From Argentina anserina (taxonomy: Eukaryota; Streptophyta; Magnoliopsida; Rosales; Rosaceae): a stretch of 64,000 bases of DNA. A program made the translations under genes and the position numbers. Below are positions 60,731 through 64,000 of this stretch, piece after piece (the first letter of the stretch is position 1; each line of letters opens with the position of its first letter). The notes below the pieces were generated by a model, which made no database searches, was not told the origin of the DNA, and saw only the letters and a list, made by a program, of their open reading frames with translations. The DNA lies in assembly GCF_933775445.1 (NCBI RefSeq), contig NC_065875.1, positions 1,922,001 through 1,986,000 of the forward strand, in the 5' to 3' direction.

Positions 60731-62701
60731 TATATATATATATGTGTGTGTGTGTGTCAGAACAACTAGGTCCTAATCTGAACCCAACATAGTCGATTGC
60801 TCTGCATACTGATCGATACAAGCATGGCCCTTCTGCGGAAGCAAGCGAGGTAAATAAAGGAATTCAATGATTTTCATTGAACTTTCAGGAATAATTATTT
60901 AGCTCAAACAATGTGTAACGAAAGAAACAAATTCATTTACGATGGGGTTGTTGCTGTCACTCTGTCAGCAGGAACGCAGTGCCTGCAAAACTAAACCATT
61001 TAGGTATAAGCAACGAGGACGACGTTTTAAACCGCGAAAGTGACTCATGATAGACCATATATGATAGAAACTTAAACACTACAGTAGCTACGTACTCACG
61101 GGTAACAATTCGTTTTGGGGGGAATCACGATTCATAATAACAAAAGAAAGAACAACATCAGATCTGTTACAAGAACTACGTAAATTAACCAAGAAATCTC
61201 CTTTGATATTTTGCATGCAAAATTAGCTTGTGATGTAATTAATGTCATAGACGTAGTAGACTAGTAGCAGCTTCGATCTTGAAAATGGCCTAGACTTGCC
61301 AATAACCATGGATCATTATGTCTTTTCTTTTCTTTTAGTTTCGATTACAAAGAAATAAGAAGAAGCTAATTAACCATTCGTTTGTAATGTAATGCTCCCT
61401 TCTTCCGCCAATCCACTTTGTAATTTATGTTCTTGTTTGGAATAATAGTACAGCTAGAGGAATCGGCGGTGGGTTTCTGCGCTTAACGGTCTTCTAGAGG
61501 GGCTAATTTATTAGACAATATTGCATAACAAGTTTACAGCCATAGCTCGATCTATGCCTCAGCTTACAAAAAGATGGCCTTAAACTTGCCATTCACATAA
61601 TCTTAGTTTCTATCATTTAAAAAAAAAAGATTTATGAGTTTCACTCCTACCCTGTCGTGAAGTTTCTTTCATTTTATCTATTTTTTCTAGAAAATCTAGA
61701 TTCCAAGACTGATTCTACTATTACCTAATAAATTATTAACGATAAATTCCATACATGTTAGAACTAGTTATGGTTGCTAAACGCACCTTTTTAGATACCA
61801 TAATGTTGACATGCATGGGGAACATGTAAACCTAGCTAGTTAGGTCGAACTCGTTCCCACCCTTACGTGGTCGATTTTTAATTAGCTGATATATGCAATT
61901 GCTAAGGAAAAATCTGATTTGGTGTATGTTTAATATGTTCTTCAAACGGATATGTAATTAATTACATGGTTAATTTGTTGTTATATTTAGTTAATTAGAC
62001 TGTAATTTTGACCTAGGTTAATTGAACTCAAAAGAAAGAAAGGCGAATTATCACTAGCCCTAGAAATTAGTGGAAACACGAAAAGCCAATTAAGAATGGT
62101 CATAAAAGAACTGATGGTACGTCCCTTTCAATTTTAACACATGGGATGTTGATCATACGAGTACCTCTGCACTGTGCATATACAAATAATACCAGCTTCG
62201 ATCTCGACCATCTAGTATGCACCAGCTTCCTTAAATTGAACGTACAATTCATCGATCCATCTAAATCCATAGCTACCGGCGCACATGGAAATGCAACAAA
62301 CTAGTTCTTGTGCCTTCGACTTTTCCCAACCCAATTATGATTCTTGTCCCCATCAAACTAAGCATTTGCCATCCCCCATGCTTCATGAGTGACTTTGGTA
62401 CACACAGAGCTTTATTCAAACCTAGTAATTGGCTCATTTTCTCAAGCTTGGCTTCGTCTTTCCCAACTTAGTTACTGTCCTGGCCGGCCGGCATGGCATG
62501 TGTATAGTTGACTGAAATCTGAATGACCAAGAAAAGGGACCAGTTTCTCATCGCGAATAATGTAAACAAAAAAGAAACTAACTAAAGAACCAGTTTCTTT
62601 CGTACAAAGAAAATATTCAGCAACGCGATTGTATTTTACGCAATGAAGGCAGGTTTCTCTTTGATCTGTTTATTTTGTTTTTGTTATGTCTCTTTGGCTT
62701 G
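60731..62701. other. Intergenic, no supported gene
   Basis: AT-rich DNA with a (TG)n run just after the MITEs (about 60740-60757). No frame longer than about 60 codons with recognisable content. Confidence 0.45.
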
Positions 62702-62709
62702 CTCACCCG

Positions 62710-63374
62710 TAGGGGTGGAATTTTGTTCGTTCGGTTTGATTTTAGACTAAAAATGGAAACCGAACTAAACTTAAATTTCAATTCGGTTCAGTTCAGCTTG
62801 CAATTTTCCAACGGCTAGAATTGAAAATTTCAGTTTGTTTTTTTTCAGTATTTTTTCGGGTTTTTTTATTTATGTTAAAAATGAAAAGAAAAAACAATAT
62901 ACATATTACAAACAAAGAGTATAAGTTTCTATGTTCTAATAATACAAAATAGCTAGAATATGTTGCTCCAAAGCTACTGAAGTACATACAACATCACCAA
63001 CCCCCAACCTCTTCTCAGCTTTAATAAAACATGATACTTTGAGCGTTTGTTACTTAAAGACCATGACACTATAAAACAAATAGTAACCTAAGTGAGAAAC
63101 AAATTAAGCTCTAGTTGGATAATAGCAGATTTGTGGCATGACTAGTTCTTGGAACCCCTTTAGAAGCAAGACTGTTATCTAAGGAGTGTGGTGATAGGAT
63201 AACTTGGTGACAGCCATCATGTGGAATTGGATCAAGTTCATAAGTCCCATAGAACTGTACAAGAAGAGAATACAAAATTACTAAATACATTTGGTTATGA
63301 AGCACCCTATCATGTGTTATCTCTTTCAGTTTTTTCAGTTTTTTTTTTCGAGTTCGGCTAAAGTGGCACCCCTA
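62710..63374. mobile_element. hAT-type non-autonomous element, target duplication CTCACCCG
   Basis: 665 bp with inverted ends TAGGGGTGG and (C)CACCCCTA-type sequence (GGCACCCCTA), flanked by CTCACCCG at 62702-62709 and 63375-63382. TTCGGTT-type sequence near the left end is mirrored by a GTTCGGCTA near the right end. No transposase; the short minus frames are incidental. The 8-bp duplication marks hAT transposition. Confidence 0.9.
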
Positions 63375-63382
63375 CTCACCCG

Positions 63383-64000
63383 CTTCTCAATTTATTTTGT
63401 ATCTCAATTCTTAGGAACTATTGGATGTCTTGTGCAATTCTTTTTATCTTTTGATATATAAGGTATTGGTTTGCACAGCTTACCCAAAAAAAAAATCATT
63501 TGACCGGGGCACAAAGACAATGTACATGCATGACCCACTGACCTAGCTAGAATGGTTATTATTCAACAGTTCGTACGAGAGAAGACTGTCGCATAGAAAG
63601 TTGCTGGAGAAATGAGTTACAGATAATTCAGATTTGAATTCGATGCATTTGACTCTTAATTTTATGATTGAATGAATGAAAGATTACAGTCGTTAGTGGG
63701 GGCATCTTACATTTCAGCAGATACAAAACGCAACAATGACATGAACAATGATTCTAAGCATGCACAGCTGCATATATATATATATATATATATAGTAGAA
63801 TTCATGCACCGTCTGCAGTTCATACAGGTGCTCAGGTGCATGTACGAGAGAGAGAGAGAGGGAATGCCAATTGGCTACGATGGCATACTTAGCCGGTTCA
63901 GCTGCCGTGCAGCAGCTGCATGCTATACATACAGTCTTGGACAAGAACAGTTCCAGAGGTATGTGTTGAGACAAGAACAGTTCGAAGTTTTGACTTATCT
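63383..64000. other. Intergenic
   Basis: Holds an (AT)n run near 63774-63794 and a GAGAGA run near 63847-63861. No gene seen. Confidence 0.45.

Overview
The window is nuclear DNA of a flowering plant. Genes have GT-AG introns, plant-specific families are present (cellulose synthase-like G, a BLUS1-type kinase, EAR-motif C2H2 factors), and most of the rest is plant transposable elements. The overall look is eudicot; Rosaceae is my guess from the gene families, not something the sequence proves.

Layout. 1-1551 is the 3' part of a CslG gene (5' end outside the window) with a one-base frameshift. 3378-7678 is a solo LTR with a second one nested in it, abutting a second CslG 3' piece (7679-8237, also frameshifted); a third small CslG relic lies near 8345. 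8870-9723 is an LTR-like remnant. 10344-11888 is the best intact gene, an intronless BLUS1-like kinase. 12827-15789 looks like a CACTA element carrying an F-box/LRR exon. A perfect 333-bp tandem duplication follows. 17394-20808 is a long-TIR element split by a solo LTR. 22262-22951 is a SUPERMAN-like C2H2 gene. 25784-34609 holds three solo LTRs, one nested in another. 37226-37786 is a second small C2H2/EAR gene. 39973-40413 is a hAT MITE, 40514-43256 another solo LTR, 43367-44231 a retroposon-like stretch and 44631-46226 a CACTA-like end. 46227-52252 is a dead Copia retrotransposon, and 52436-58000 a PIF/Harbinger element with transposase and a duplicated Myb exon. 58346-59305 is a truncated LTR joined to a decayed endogenous pararetrovirus fragment (59306-59905), followed by paired palindromic MITEs and a second hAT MITE (62710-63374).

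Only three genes look intact: the kinase and two single-zinc-finger repressor-type transcription factors. They need not work together. The most interesting material is the transposable elements: seven copies of one long-LTR family, all without coding sequence, five of them with exact 5-bp target duplications and two cases of nesting. Most copies carry a TATA box, a hairpin at the predicted RNA start and a splice donor at the end of a leader. Transposon ends given here were read by eye from terminal repeats and target-site duplications.
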